A program made the translations under genes and the position numbers. This document shows positions 43,182-51,939 of a stretch of DNA of 64,000 nucleotides, piece by piece. The notes beneath the pieces were generated by a model. That model was not told where the DNA came from, made no database searches, and saw only the letters and a list, made by a program, of their open reading frames with translations. How positions within the stretch are numbered: the first letter of the stretch is position 1; every line of letters begins with the position of its first letter. Source of the stretch: Chryseobacterium glaciei (GTDB lineage: Bacteria; Bacteroidota; Bacteroidia; Flavobacteriales; Weeksellaceae); assembly GCF_001648155.1 (NCBI RefSeq), contig NZ_CP015199.1, positions 1,932,501 to 1,996,500 on the forward strand, read 5' to 3'.

Positions 43182-44717
43182 CTAAACATTCCAAAACTCT
43201 CTGTCCAAACTTCTATACTGTATCGCTTCAGAAATATGATGAGACAAAATATTTTGAGATTCTTCCAGATCGGCAATTGTTCTGGCCACTTTTAAAATTC
43301 GATCATAAGCTCTTGCGGAAAGATTCAGTTTTTCCATGGCTAATTTTATGAGATTAAATGAGGATGAATCAAGTTCACAAAATTTTTCTATTTCTTTTGG
43401 TCCAATTTGAGCGTTGTAACTAATTTCCAAGTCTTTATATCGTTCACCTTGAATCTCACGGGCAATTAAAACTCGTTTTCGAATGTCTTCACTTTTTTCA
43501 CCTTTTCTTTTTTCTGCGAGCTGTTCAAATTCAACTTTTTGAACTTCAATATGAATATCAATTCTATCCAAAAGCGGTCCCGAAAGTTTATTCATATATC
43601 GCTGCATTTCGTAGACAGATGAGGTATTGTTGGGATCATCAGGGAAAAACCCACTCGGACTTGGATTCATTGAGGCGACGAGCATAAAACTTGCAGGATA
43701 ATTTACCGTAAATCGGGCTCTTGAAATGGTGACTTCACGATCTTCCAAAGGCTGTCGCATGACTTCAAGAACCGTTCTTTTGAATTCGGGCATTTCATCT
43801 AAAAATAAAACTCCGTTATGAGCGAGAGAAATTTCTCCGGGTTGAGGATAACTTCCACCGCCGACTAAGGCAACATCCGAGATCGTATGATGAGGTGATC
43901 TAAAAGGACGAACAGTCATGAGTGACGTTTCAGTCCCCATTTTTCCAGCTACAGAATGAATCTTTGTTGTTTCCAGTGCTTCTTTCAACGTCAAAGGAGG
44001 TAAAATACTCGGAACTCGTTTTGCCAACATTGTTTTTCCACTTCCGGGAGGTCCGATCAGAATAATATTATGACCGCCTGCTGCGGCAACTTCCATCGCA
44101 CGTTTTGCGGTTTCCTGTCCTTTAACCTCAGAAAAATCAAAAGGAAATAGATTAATTTTATCCTGAAACTCTTTTCGCGTGTCTAAAACTACTTTTTCAA
44201 GAGGTTTTCCTTCATTAAAAAAATCAATAACTTCTTTAATATTTTCAACGCCGTAGACATCAAGATTATTGACGATGGCAGCTTCTCGAGTGTTTTGTTT
44301 AGGCAAAATAATTCCTTTAAAACCCTCTTCCCTTGCCTGAATCGCGATCGGAAGAACACCACGGATCGGCTGTAAGCCTCCATCCAATGAAAGCTCTCCC
44401 ATAATAATGTAATCCTGAATATTTTCTGCTAAAATTTGATCTGAAGCTGTTAAAATTCCGATAGCAATACTCAAATCATAGGCCGCTCCTTCTTTTCGAA
44501 GATCTGCGGGAGCCATATTAATTGTGATTTTTTTTCCGGGAATTTTATAGCCTACATTTTTCAAGGCAGCGGAAATTCGGTAACTGCTTTCTTTGATGGC
44601 ATTGTCGGCAAGTCCTACCAAATGATATCCTACTCCACCCGTATCTACATTAACTTCAATAGTAATAGTCTGAGCTGCAACACCATAAATTGCACTTCCG
44701 TAAACTTTGATCAGCAT
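43182..44717 (-). CDS. comM: YifB/ComM-family Mg-chelatase-like AAA ATPase
   Basis: The 511-aa protein has an N-terminal Lon-like S16 fold (about residues 1-170), a middle AAA+ domain with Walker A GPPGSGKTMLAKR, Walker B VLFLDEMPEF and the sensor region EVTISRARFTVNYP, and a C-terminal Mg-chelatase-like domain ending SHHISEAIQYRSLDR. In Vibrio and Haemophilus ComM is a hexameric helicase that promotes branch migration in natural transformation. Its family is universal in many bacteria, including ones with unknown competence. All catalytic motifs are intact. Confidence 0.93.
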   Translation of the reverse strand: MLIKVYGSAIYGVAAQTITIEVNVDTGGVGYHLVGLADNAIKESSYRISAALKNVGYKIPGKKITINMAPADLRKEGAAYDLSIAIGILTASDQILAENIQDYIIMGELSLDGGLQPIRGVLPIAIQAREEGFKGIILPKQNTREAAIVNNLDVYGVENIKEVIDFFNEGKPLEKVVLDTRKEFQDKINLFPFDFSEVKGQETAKRAMEVAAAGGHNIILIGPPGSGKTMLAKRVPSILPPLTLKEALETTKIHSVAGKMGTETSLMTVRPFRSPHHTISDVALVGGGSYPQPGEISLAHNGVLFLDEMPEFKRTVLEVMRQPLEDREVTISRARFTVNYPASFMLVASMNPSPSGFFPDDPNNTSSVYEMQRYMNKLSGPLLDRIDIHIEVQKVEFEQLAEKRKGEKSEDIRKRVLIAREIQGERYKDLEISYNAQIGPKEIEKFCELDSSSFNLIKLAMEKLNLSARAYDRILKVARTIADLEESQNILSHHISEAIQYRSLDREFWNV

Positions 44718-44819
44718 GATTGTGTTTTGCGGTAAAAATAATTAATATTTTATTTTAGAAAATATTTCGTTTAGTTCACAATATTTAGGTTTAATCCTTA
44801 TTAGCTTAAAAAAATAAAT

Positions 44820-44844
44820 CGGCACAGAAATATATTCTGCACCG
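44820..44844 (-). terminator. Terminator of the T9SS cargo gene
   Basis: CGGTGCAGAA and TTCTGTGCCG on the minus strand form a 10-bp stem with two G-T pairs; on the plus strand these become mismatches, so the hairpin is specific to the minus-strand transcript. A T-rich run follows. Confidence 0.65.
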
Positions 44845-44875
44845 ACCTAAACATAAATTATTAAAAAACTAACTA

Positions 44876-45844
44876 TTACTTCTTTATAAATTTGTTTTTA
44901 TAGACTTTTCCGTCTAAAGTTTTAGAGACAATCATATATGTTCCAGGAACAAGACTGCTTACGTCTATTGCTACATTATATTGATGTTTATCTTTCTGTA
45001 AGACAAGCTTTCCGGACATATCAATGATAGAGATAGAATTGTATGTTTTATCAGACTCTTTTCCGATATATAAAAATTGGGTTGTCGGGTTTGGATATAA
45101 TGTCAGGACGTTTTCTTTCGGTTTTATTTCACCTGTTGCGAGATTACAGAAGCTAAAATTCCCAAAATTAAGTTTAATAAATGCAAAATCACTCAACATT
45201 TCGCACTGATCTGGGCAGTATTCTGTACAAGCGTAAAATCCATATTCACCCGATGCATTAGCAATGTAAGAATCACCAGTTGCTCCATTGATGATACAAG
45301 GATCTGTAGGCAAGGGAGGATTGCTGCTCGGGACACATTTAAACCAAGTATGAACGCCATACAACAATGGAAATCCATCATCAAGTTGCACCGTTGCTCC
45401 CTGACAAATATTATATTCTCCAGGCCCGATTCCTTCATAAGTTCCTGGGATAAAATTAGCCATCATATATGGCAGTCCATAAGCATATCCATCAGCAAGA
45501 ATGGCTGGACTTTCTGCGATGCAGTCTCCATTTGTAACCTTAACCTTAAAATAATATAGCATATCATCTACACCATTGATCGTCAATGTTTGTGATGTCG
45601 CTCCCGAAACGGGAACCCAAGGATTTTGATTAGGAGATTGCCAGTCCCATTGTTGTTTGTACCATTGATAACTTCCGTAAGTCTGTGTTGTAGAAAGCGT
45701 TTCGGTTTCTGTATTACAAAAAACCACACTGCTCTGAAACATAGTTCCCAATCTAGGACTCGTAATTGTAGGTGTACATTGAGCCTGTATTTTTACAATG
45801 CTCAGGAATAGGTAAAATGCTAAAAAAATTAGTTTTGTTTTCAT
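44876..45844 (-). CDS. T9SS type A sorting-domain protein, Cys-rich
   Basis: The 322-aa protein has a signal peptide ending at KIQAQ, an exported region with about ten cysteines (for example CTPTITSPRLG, EYGFYACTEYCPDQC) and Ig-like pieces (GSYQWYKQQW, VSGATSQTLTI), and a type A sorting domain from about residue 245 (LTLYPNPTTQFLYI through the final YKNKFIKK). It should be exported by the type IX system. The paired cysteines suggest disulfides in an adhesin-like domain. A single gene, followed by a terminator specific to its strand. Confidence 0.85.
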   Translation of the reverse strand: MKTKLIFLAFYLFLSIVKIQAQCTPTITSPRLGTMFQSSVVFCNTETETLSTTQTYGSYQWYKQQWDWQSPNQNPWVPVSGATSQTLTINGVDDMLYYFKVKVTNGDCIAESPAILADGYAYGLPYMMANFIPGTYEGIGPGEYNICQGATVQLDDGFPLLYGVHTWFKCVPSSNPPLPTDPCIINGATGDSYIANASGEYGFYACTEYCPDQCEMLSDFAFIKLNFGNFSFCNLATGEIKPKENVLTLYPNPTTQFLYIGKESDKTYNSISIIDMSGKLVLQKDKHQYNVAIDVSSLVPGTYMIVSKTLDGKVYKNKFIKK

Positions 45845-45987
45845 GTTAATATTTATTTAGTGAGTTGATTTTAAATGTTTTATCAGTTTTTATTTTGGTT
45901 AAGGTTCGGGCATAATAAAACCAAAGAGCTTATTGATTAATAAGCCTAATTTATTTTAGATATTGTTTTTGATGTGTGAATTAATTA

Positions 45988-47388
45988 TCAGTCGATCAAC
46001 AATCTAATCCCGAATTTTACATTAAAATTTAATGGCTTCTCTTTATATATTGTATTGAGTGAACTGTCATCTTTGAAATGATAGCCGATCCCCGGCTCTG
46101 CATAAATCCCTATTTTATTGACAACTTTTATCTGTAATCCTACTCCGCTGTTAACAGAAAACTGAACCGGTTTTGCTTCCAATCCTTCTTTCTTTTCTTC
46201 TTTTACTTCATTATTTACAATATACTTTGTGGTGACACCTCCGGCAACCGCTTTTTCAACAATGGCTCCGGCAGTGACATATCCTGTAAATGCTCCTTTT
46301 TTAATTACATTATAATTTACCTGCACAGGGACACCGATGTAATGAACCGACTGATCGCTTTTTATTAAATTAGCGTCACTTCCTGAACGAAGCTCGGACG
46401 ATAATTTTGTATAGTTAATTCCCGTTCCGATTCCCCATTTTTTTCCTAAACTATAATACATTGAAACACCCAAAGTAACAGGAACTTTATGTCTTATTCT
46501 GGCTTCCACTTCCTTATTTTGATTCGCCAAAACTACTTGCACAAAAGGATCTCCATCGTTACTTGCATAAAACATATCGCCAACATTCATCGGGCTTCCG
46601 CTTATGGTTGCATAACCCGGAAATTGTTCTGATGAACTTCCTGAAGTATTTCCTGTGAGCAAACTCAGCATCCAAGGTTTTTTGGATTGTTTTTTTGCGA
46701 TTTTTTGTTCTTGAATTGATTCAAATTTATCTTTAAACTCTTTTTCTTCATGCGAAACAGGATCTTTTATATCATTGATTGATTGATTATTATCAATAAT
46801 TACATTTTCCTGCTGTGCAATTTGATTGTTTTGATTAATTGAACCTGTTGTCGTATTTTGATTTTGATTTCCTGAATAATTAATCCTATTTTTAAGAATC
46901 TCATTATGATTATTCAGAACTTCATTAAAGCTATTGTTTGTTGAAATTTTATTTGAAGTGATTTTATTTGAACTTGAATTTCCTTTAAATAAATTACTAT
47001 CAATCAAATCATTAACTCCATTTGGCGAATTTTTATTTTCGGAAGAATGACTCGCTGATTCTACTCTATTTCCTTTCTTAGAACTTGCAATTTTTGGTGA
47101 ATTTTCCTTTTCATTATTATAAAAATCTAATATTTTTCCACCAATAAAAAACATGGCGATCACAGCGGCAACAGCACTGATGCGGTATATTAATTTTTTA
47201 GATGTAAACGTAGATGTATTTTTGTCTTTTGCTTTCAAATCATTTCCAATAATAGGAAGTGCTGTAATTTTATCATTGTCGTCTTCGGAGAACAAATCAT
47301 CTTTAATATTGTCCCACAATCCTTCCGGAACATCATCTGTATGATCTTCCATTTTTCTGCGCATCTCATTCAACCACTGATTACTCAT
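45988..47388 (-). CDS. Anti-sigma-like membrane protein fused to an outer-membrane beta-barrel domain
   Basis: The 466-aa protein has an N-terminal soluble, acidic segment (MSNQWLNEMRRKMEDH) of about 65 residues, one membrane helix (about 69-85), a long Asn/Ser/Gln-rich linker and a C-terminal beta-barrel-like domain (VTLGVSMYYSLGKKWGIGTGINY, VSVHYIGVPVQVNY, ending FGIRLLID). Overlap of its start by 8 bp with the upstream sigma-factor gene suggests that the N-terminal segment is the cytosolic anti-sigma part. The combination could reach from cytosol to outer membrane and sense the envelope directly (inference). Confidence 0.65.
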   Translation of the reverse strand: MSNQWLNEMRRKMEDHTDDVPEGLWDNIKDDLFSEDDNDKITALPIIGNDLKAKDKNTSTFTSKKLIYRISAVAAVIAMFFIGGKILDFYNNEKENSPKIASSKKGNRVESASHSSENKNSPNGVNDLIDSNLFKGNSSSNKITSNKISTNNSFNEVLNNHNEILKNRINYSGNQNQNTTTGSINQNNQIAQQENVIIDNNQSINDIKDPVSHEEKEFKDKFESIQEQKIAKKQSKKPWMLSLLTGNTSGSSSEQFPGYATISGSPMNVGDMFYASNDGDPFVQVVLANQNKEVEARIRHKVPVTLGVSMYYSLGKKWGIGTGINYTKLSSELRSGSDANLIKSDQSVHYIGVPVQVNYNVIKKGAFTGYVTAGAIVEKAVAGGVTTKYIVNNEVKEEKKEGLEAKPVQFSVNSGVGLQIKVVNKIGIYAEPGIGYHFKDDSSLNTIYKEKPLNFNVKFGIRLLID

Positions 47389-47944
47389 ATTGCGCTGTTT
47401 TTGACATTTTATATTCTTTTATTTTATGACCAAGCATCGCTTTAGCTCTATGAAACTGTGATGCCGAAGAATTTTCAGCAATTCCCAAAATCGCAGCAAT
47501 CTCTTTATGACTCTTTTCCTCAAACACAAACAAATTGAAAACAGTTCTGTAACCGTCGGGAAGAGTTCGTATCATTTTCATGATCGTTGTTTGGGATATT
47601 TCCTGAAGATCGGGTTCTTCTTCCGGTAGATCGGGTATTTCAAACTCATCTTCAACTATTTTAAAATCAGAATTTTGCTTAAGATATTTTAATGATTCCG
47701 TTACCACAATTCTGGTAATCCAAGCTCTTAAAGAACCACTTCCTCTATATTCAAATGAATCAATTGAACGGAACATCTTTATAAAACTGTTCTGCAAAAC
47801 ATCACGCACGTCGTCCTGCCCGATAATATACCGCGAACACACATAGGTAAGGTTTCCGGAATAAGCTTCAAAAAGCTCTTTCCAGGCAGTTTCCTCCTTC
47901 AAATGAAGGCGTTTTATCAAAATCTGCTCCTTACTTTCTTCCAT
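47381..47944 (-). CDS. ECF-type RNA polymerase sigma factor
   Basis: The 187-aa protein has the two domains of group IV sigma factors: region 2 (EEAWKELFEAYSGNLTYVCSRYI-like start, DDVRDVLQNSFIKMFRSI for -10 binding) and region 4 (RTLPDGYRTVFNLFVFEEKSHKEIAAILGI, helix-turn-helix SASQFHRAKAML). It is the first gene of a pair; the overlap with the anti-sigma-like barrel gene implies that both are made together. It has a good promoter that overlaps the terminator of the gene before it. Its regulon cannot be deduced here. Confidence 0.92.
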   Translation of the reverse strand: MEESKEQILIKRLHLKEETAWKELFEAYSGNLTYVCSRYIIGQDDVRDVLQNSFIKMFRSIDSFEYRGSGSLRAWITRIVVTESLKYLKQNSDFKIVEDEFEIPDLPEEEPDLQEISQTTIMKMIRTLPDGYRTVFNLFVFEEKSHKEIAAILGIAENSSASQFHRAKAMLGHKIKEYKMSKTAQYE

Positions 47945-47993
47945 GTATTTTTACAATAACATCCTGATTTTTATGATTAATTTAATTGTAATG

Positions 47994-48024
47994 CAAAAAT
48001 AGGCTGCCTTTTTTCAAAGCACAA
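47994..48024 (-). promoter_or_regulatory. Promoter of the sigma-factor operon, overlapping a terminator
   Basis: On the minus strand TTG (plus 48022-48024), a 20-bp spacer and TATTTTTG (plus 47994-48001) form a Bacteroidota promoter. The same bases form the terminator hairpin of the lipoprotein gene upstream: ATAGGTTGTGCTTT pairs with AAAGGCAGCCTAT (one bulge, G-T pairs, GAAA loop), and the -7 box is its T tract. Confidence 0.65.
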
Positions 48025-48048
48025 CCTATCTTGCATGATATCCGTCTC

Positions 48049-48630
48049 TTAATTTTTTATAGAATACGGAAAATCATATTTAATGGTTTCAAAGGGGGCT
48101 AATTCTACACCATCAACTATTATTTTTTCTGCTACCAAACCGAATCTCAGCGACCAATCTTGTCCTACAAAAAAACCTTTTTGTTTAGCAACCACTGTTA
48201 CTACAGCATTTTTAGTCACTCCGTCTACAGGAATTTGGATATTCAATTTCTTAGGAGCAAAGGTTAACTCAACAATATTCTGTTCTGTATTAATTTTTGA
48301 AGTATAATTAAGTTTATACTCAACCTTTCCGATTTTGGCTAATGCCGTATCCGTTTTCACAGAATCTTTTACTACAGATTTTACAATTTCTCTGATCGGA
48401 AAATCTTTAAAATCAACTATCGTATCCTTTGCTGCAAAGTTTATAATTTTCTCAACAACAGGTCCTTTACTTCCCTGCTGTATAAAAAGTCTTGCCTTAT
48501 AGTTGCCATTCACATCTCCCAATTTTACAGGAACAGGCTCATAACTATCATTATTACACGACGTTAAAGACAACGCTGCAAATGCAACCAAAACGACCAT
48601 AAAAGCCTTAAGTACTGTTAATTTCTTCAT
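48049..48630 (-). CDS. DUF4840-like lipoprotein
   Basis: The 193-aa protein has a lipobox LSLTSC (about Cys 26, counted from the ATG at 48630, which starts the signal sequence MKKLTVLKAF). The mature part begins with a Asn/Asp stretch and VKLGDVNGNYKARLF, then a beta-sandwich-like domain with EIVKSVVKDSVKTDTAL and LRFGLVAEKIIVDG. This fits the DUF4840 family known from Bacteroidota, of unknown function; the assignment is moderate. A longer start (48654) has no support. The terminator overlaps the sigma-factor promoter. Confidence 0.62.
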   Translation of the reverse strand: MKKLTVLKAFMVVLVAFAALSLTSCNNDSYEPVPVKLGDVNGNYKARLFIQQGSKGPVVEKIINFAAKDTIVDFKDFPIREIVKSVVKDSVKTDTALAKIGKVEYKLNYTSKINTEQNIVELTFAPKKLNIQIPVDGVTKNAVVTVVAKQKGFFVGQDWSLRFGLVAEKIIVDGVELAPFETIKYDFPYSIKN

Positions 48631-48830
48631 TACTTTAATTATTTCATTATACATTATTTACTTTGAGTACTCATTTATATAAATCCACTTTTCGAAAAAT
48701 CTTGCGCGAAATATTGAAAAAAGATGAAAAAAAATTATAACTGACTGATTATTAAAAGAAAAAATTTATGTTTCGAAAATAATTTTTAAGTTTTTAATAT
48801 TTTAATACATTTGTTAAAACATATATTTGA

Positions 48831-49340
48831 ATGAATTTTGAACAAATCAATCTACATCTCGACGCTTATAAAGAGCATGATCAAATTTTAGACGCTGCAA
48901 AATATTTAATTCACTCTTTTGATTTAGAGCATGAAAACTTTGCGGGTTTTGGTTTCAGACAGGAACTTTCACCGAATTCAATGCTTCTGACTGCGGAAGG
49001 AGAATTGGGAAAACCTCAAATGGTTATGATTCCCAAGAATATATTTGATTTTGATCTGAATCTTGTCTTAAATATGGTTGCTCACGAAATGCTTCATGTA
49101 AGACAGAAAGCGCCCGGAAATGTAATTGAAGATAAAAATGAAAGAGAATTTCAGGCGTATTACGAAATGCTTTTTCATAAAGTGTTTCCACAAATTCCCG
49201 ATGTTTCAGATTTTCACAGAAAATTTTTCGGAAATAAAGCGTTGGAATATTACAGAAGAATGGGCGAAGGCTCTGAGCTTCAACACAAATATGCAGAACA
49301 GAAAACAGAAGTAGAAAACTTAATCAATTCATTATCATGA
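48831..49340 (+). CDS. Putative HExxH metalloprotein of unknown function
   Basis: The 169-aa protein contains VAHEMLHVRQ, an HExxH zinc motif, followed after about 20 residues by EREFQAYYEML, whose Glu could be a third ligand as in gluzincins. The surroundings are helical, with no signal peptide, so it is cytosolic. A -7 box TACATTTG (48806-48813) lies 17 bases before the ATG. Its stop overlaps the csaA ATG by 4 bases. I do not recognise the family; a peptidase activity is plausible but unproven. Its neighbours act in tRNA binding, nucleic-acid processing and Fe-S assembly. Confidence 0.65.
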   Translation: MNFEQINLHLDAYKEHDQILDAAKYLIHSFDLEHENFAGFGFRQELSPNSMLLTAEGELGKPQMVMIPKNIFDFDLNLVLNMVAHEMLHVRQKAPGNVIEDKNEREFQAYYEMLFHKVFPQIPDVSDFHRKFFGNKALEYYRRMGEGSELQHKYAEQKTEVENLINSLS

Positions 49341-49684
49341 TAGTAAAACCGGAAATCTCTTGGGAAGATTTTGAAAAATTAGATATAAGATGCGGAACCA
49401 TAATCTCGGTAAGCGATTTTGAAAAAGCCAGAAATCCATCGTATCAACTAGAAATTGATTTCGGAGACTTGGGAATCAGAAAATCATCCGCCCAAATCAC
49501 AAATCTTTATCAAAAAGAAGATCTTGTAGGACAGCAAATTTTAGCTATTGTAAATTTTCCAAAGAAACAAATCGCTAATTTTTTCAGCGAGTGTCTGGTT
49601 TTGGGAGTTTATGGAGAAAATAAAAAAGACGTTACACTTTTAACCCCTTCATTACCCGCAAAAAACGGAATGCAGGTAGGTTAA
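49337..49684 (+). CDS. csaA: tRNA-binding domain protein, CsaA-like
   Basis: The 115-aa protein is a single tRNA-binding OB-fold (as in EMAP-II and the methionyl-tRNA synthetase C-terminus). Visible are DFEKLDIRCGTIISV, the conserved SYQLEIDFGDLG, KSSAQITNLYQKEDLVGQQILAIVNFP and the closing GMQVG. CsaA-type proteins bind tRNA and have been described as export-related chaperones in Bacillus. It overlaps the preceding gene by 4 bases (ATGA) and precedes the exonuclease gene by 16 bases, so it is part of the four-gene operon. Confidence 0.88.
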   Translation: MIVKPEISWEDFEKLDIRCGTIISVSDFEKARNPSYQLEIDFGDLGIRKSSAQITNLYQKEDLVGQQILAIVNFPKKQIANFFSECLVLGVYGENKKDVTLLTPSLPAKNGMQVG

Positions 49685-49700
49685 AAATAATAAAAAACAC

Positions 49701-50405
49701 ATGATACAAAACATTCCATTAGAAAGAGTTTTATTCCTTGATATTGAGACCGTTCCGGGAACAGGATCATGGGAAGAGCTTCCCGAAACAGAACAAAAAC
49801 TTTGGGATAAAAAAACAAGATTCCAGAGAAAAGATGAAGCAACCGCAGAAGAATTTTACCCCGAAAGAGCCGGAATTATGGCCGAATTCGGAAAAATCAT
49901 CTGCATCACCATCGGAATGCTTGAAAAAAATGATACTTTAAAGATCAAAAGCTTCGCAAACGATGATGAAAAAAAGTTGTTGATAGAATTTGGCGAAATT
50001 TTCAACAGTCCAAGGCTTCGCGACATTATTCTTTGTGCCCACAACGGTAAAGAATTTGACTTCCCGTGGATTGCAAGACGGTTTCTGATTAACGGAATGC
50101 AACCTCCAACTCCTTTCCAAATGTTCGGTAAAAAACCGTGGGAAATTCCGCATATTGACACCATGGAATTATGGAAGTTCGGAGACTATAAAAGCTTCAT
50201 TTCTTTAGAATTACTGGCTCACGTTTTTGGAATTCCGACCCCGAAAGATGATATCGACGGCTCAATGGTTTCATCAATCTATTACATAGAAAAAGACTTG
50301 CAAAGAATAGTTGACTATTGTGAAAAAGATGTCTTAACTTTGGCAAATGTTTTCCGACGAATGCGTCAGGAAGATTTGTTGAAAAGGAATATCAATCTAG
50401 ATTAA
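49701..50405 (+). CDS. 3'-5' exonuclease, PolB-type DEDD domain
   Basis: The 234-aa protein has the ribonuclease H-like exonuclease motifs: LFLDIETVP (Exo I, D and E), HNGKEFDFPWIARRF (Exo II, with D) and YCEKDVLTL (Exo III, Y and D). It resembles predicted exonucleases related to the proofreading domain of family B DNA polymerases, found as stand-alone proteins in Bacteroidota. It should trim single-stranded DNA or RNA 3' ends; the actual substrate is unknown. Third gene of the operon with 3 bases to the SufT-like gene. Confidence 0.85.
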   Translation: MIQNIPLERVLFLDIETVPGTGSWEELPETEQKLWDKKTRFQRKDEATAEEFYPERAGIMAEFGKIICITIGMLEKNDTLKIKSFANDDEKKLLIEFGEIFNSPRLRDIILCAHNGKEFDFPWIARRFLINGMQPPTPFQMFGKKPWEIPHIDTMELWKFGDYKSFISLELLAHVFGIPTPKDDIDGSMVSSIYYIEKDLQRIVDYCEKDVLTLANVFRRMRQEDLLKRNINLD

Positions 50406-50408
50406 AAA

Positions 50409-50735
50409 ATGAAATTTACAGACGATCAAATTGCCGATATAGGAGAAGAAATCATTGGAATACTAAAAACCGTTTATGACCCGGAAATTCCGGTGGATAT
50501 TTACGAGTTGGGACTTATTTATGATGTTCAGATCTCTGAAGATGCTGATGTGAAAATTATTATGACTCTTACTACACCAAACTGTCCGGTTGCAGAAACG
50601 CTTCCACAGGAGGTAAAAGATAAAGTAGCGGAAGCAGAAAACGTAAAAAGCGTAGATTTAGAGCTTACTTTCGAACCTAGCTGGAATAAGGATATGATGA
50701 GCGAAGAAGCGAAGTTTGAATTAGGAATGCTTTAA
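50409..50735 (+). CDS. sufT: SufT/MIP18-like Fe-S assembly protein (DUF59)
   Basis: The 108-aa protein is a DUF59 domain: GILKTVYDPEIPVDIYELGLIYDV and the conserved T-x-x-x-C-P motif in LTTPNCPVAETLP, whose Cys is needed in SufT and MIP18 proteins for Fe-S maturation. It has no extra domains. In many flavobacteria a DUF59 gene lies near the SUF genes; here it is 40 kb away, at the end of an operon with a tRNA-binding protein and an exonuclease. The symbol is by family. Confidence 0.85.
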   Translation: MKFTDDQIADIGEEIIGILKTVYDPEIPVDIYELGLIYDVQISEDADVKIIMTLTTPNCPVAETLPQEVKDKVAEAENVKSVDLELTFEPSWNKDMMSEEAKFELGML

Positions 50736-50756
50736 AAATTCGGATTAAAATAAAAC

Positions 50757-50785
50757 AGGCTGTCAATTTTTTGGCAGCCTTTTAT
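50757..50785 (+). terminator. Terminator of the 48.8-50.7 kb operon
   Basis: AGGCTGTCAA pairs with TTGGCAGCCT (one G-T pair), followed by a T-rich run. Confidence 0.85.
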
Positions 50786-50947
50786 TTTTCCTTTCAAACA
50801 ACAAAGGTTTTTGAAAATCTTTAATTTAACCATTAAGATCAATTAAGTTGTTAAGAATATTAAGATTCATTTCATCTTCAGAAGCGAAGATTCGCTTAAT
50901 TAAACTTAACTTCTTAAGCCTTCCTTAATCGTTCAAAAATATTTTTA

Positions 50948-51784
50948 TTAAATCTCTCTTGCAATCTCCTTTCCTTCTCTTCTACTCCATTCACTCCACG
51001 AGCCAACATATAAGTTAGAAACATGAAAACCAGCATATTCCAAAGCTAAAATTGTATGACACGCTGTAACTCCCGAACCACAGTGAATGATTAAATTTTC
51101 AGGTTTGTTTGCTAATAATTTTGAATATTTTTCTTTTAAAATTTCTGGTTTTAGGAAATTCCCATTTTCATCCAAGTTTTCAGAAAAAGGAATATTGATT
51201 GCTCCCGGAATGTGCCCCGCCACCAAATCAATCGGCTCAGATTCACCGTTATATCGGTAAGCATCTCTTACGTCGATTACAGTTGAAGAATTGTTTACTA
51301 ATTCATTTTCAACATCTTCTAAGCTTGAAATTGGAAGAAGCCAGTTTTCTTTTTTAATTACATCTGATTTTTCAAAAGTTTCTTCACCTGATGAAAATTC
51401 TAAATTCTCTTTTTCTGCAGATTGAATTCCTCCGCCTAAAACCTGAACATTTTTTAATCCAAAAGATCTTAACATCCACCAAGCTCTTGCTCCTGCATTT
51501 GCTCCGTTTTTATCATCATAAATAACAACATGAGAGTCTTCAGAAATTCCAAGATTTGAAAGCGTCTCTGCAAATTTTTCAATACTTGGAAGCGGATGTC
51601 TTCCTCCAAAAGCTGCATCTTCTCCAATTTCAGCTAAATCTTTATCTAAATCGATGAATCTTGCTCCTTTGATGTGTTTGTCTAAGTAGTTTTGATATAC
51701 ATCTTTTCCAACCCTTGCATCAAGAATGATTAGGTTTTTAGTTTGGATATTTTTTAATTCGGATGGTGAGATTATTGGTGACAT
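50948..51784 (-). CDS. Sulfurtransferase (thiosulfate/3-mercaptopyruvate, rhodanese type)
   Basis: The 278-aa protein has two rhodanese domains: residues about 1-125 (inactive half, ILDARVGKDVYQNYL) and about 150-275 (catalytic half, VIDVRDAYRYNGESEPI). The active-site loop CGSGVTAC carries the catalytic Cys and is of the 3-mercaptopyruvate sulfurtransferase type (CGSGVTA), rather than the CRxGxT of rhodanese. The enzyme transfers sulfur from 3-mercaptopyruvate or thiosulfate to a thiophile such as cyanide or a protein thiol. Cytosolic by sequence. Confidence 0.93.
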   Translation of the reverse strand: MSPIISPSELKNIQTKNLIILDARVGKDVYQNYLDKHIKGARFIDLDKDLAEIGEDAAFGGRHPLPSIEKFAETLSNLGISEDSHVVIYDDKNGANAGARAWWMLRSFGLKNVQVLGGGIQSAEKENLEFSSGEETFEKSDVIKKENWLLPISSLEDVENELVNNSSTVIDVRDAYRYNGESEPIDLVAGHIPGAINIPFSENLDENGNFLKPEILKEKYSKLLANKPENLIIHCGSGVTACHTILALEYAGFHVSNLYVGSWSEWSRREGKEIAREI

Positions 51785-51815
51785 TTTTGTTGATTTTGGA
51801 GTTAATTTTTAAGTT

Positions 51816-51870
51816 TTGGCTAAAGCCAATTGAGTTTTTAATCTAGGAGAGCGGGTTAAAACCCGCTCCT
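51816..51870. repeat. REP-like double hairpin
   Basis: Two hairpins follow each other: TTGGCTAAAGCCAA (51816-51829) and the GAGCGGGTT/AACCCGCTC hairpin with one unpaired base (about 51849-51868). Their order, an A/T-rich spacer between, and the following CTTCGACAAGCTCAGG fragment (about 51895-51911) resemble dispersed repeats in Chryseobacterium genomes. Confidence 0.65.
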
Positions 51871-51939
51871 ATTGATATTTATTTTATTATTCTTCGACAA
51901 GCTCAGGCTGAAATCGCTCATAATAAAAGAGACAATGTC

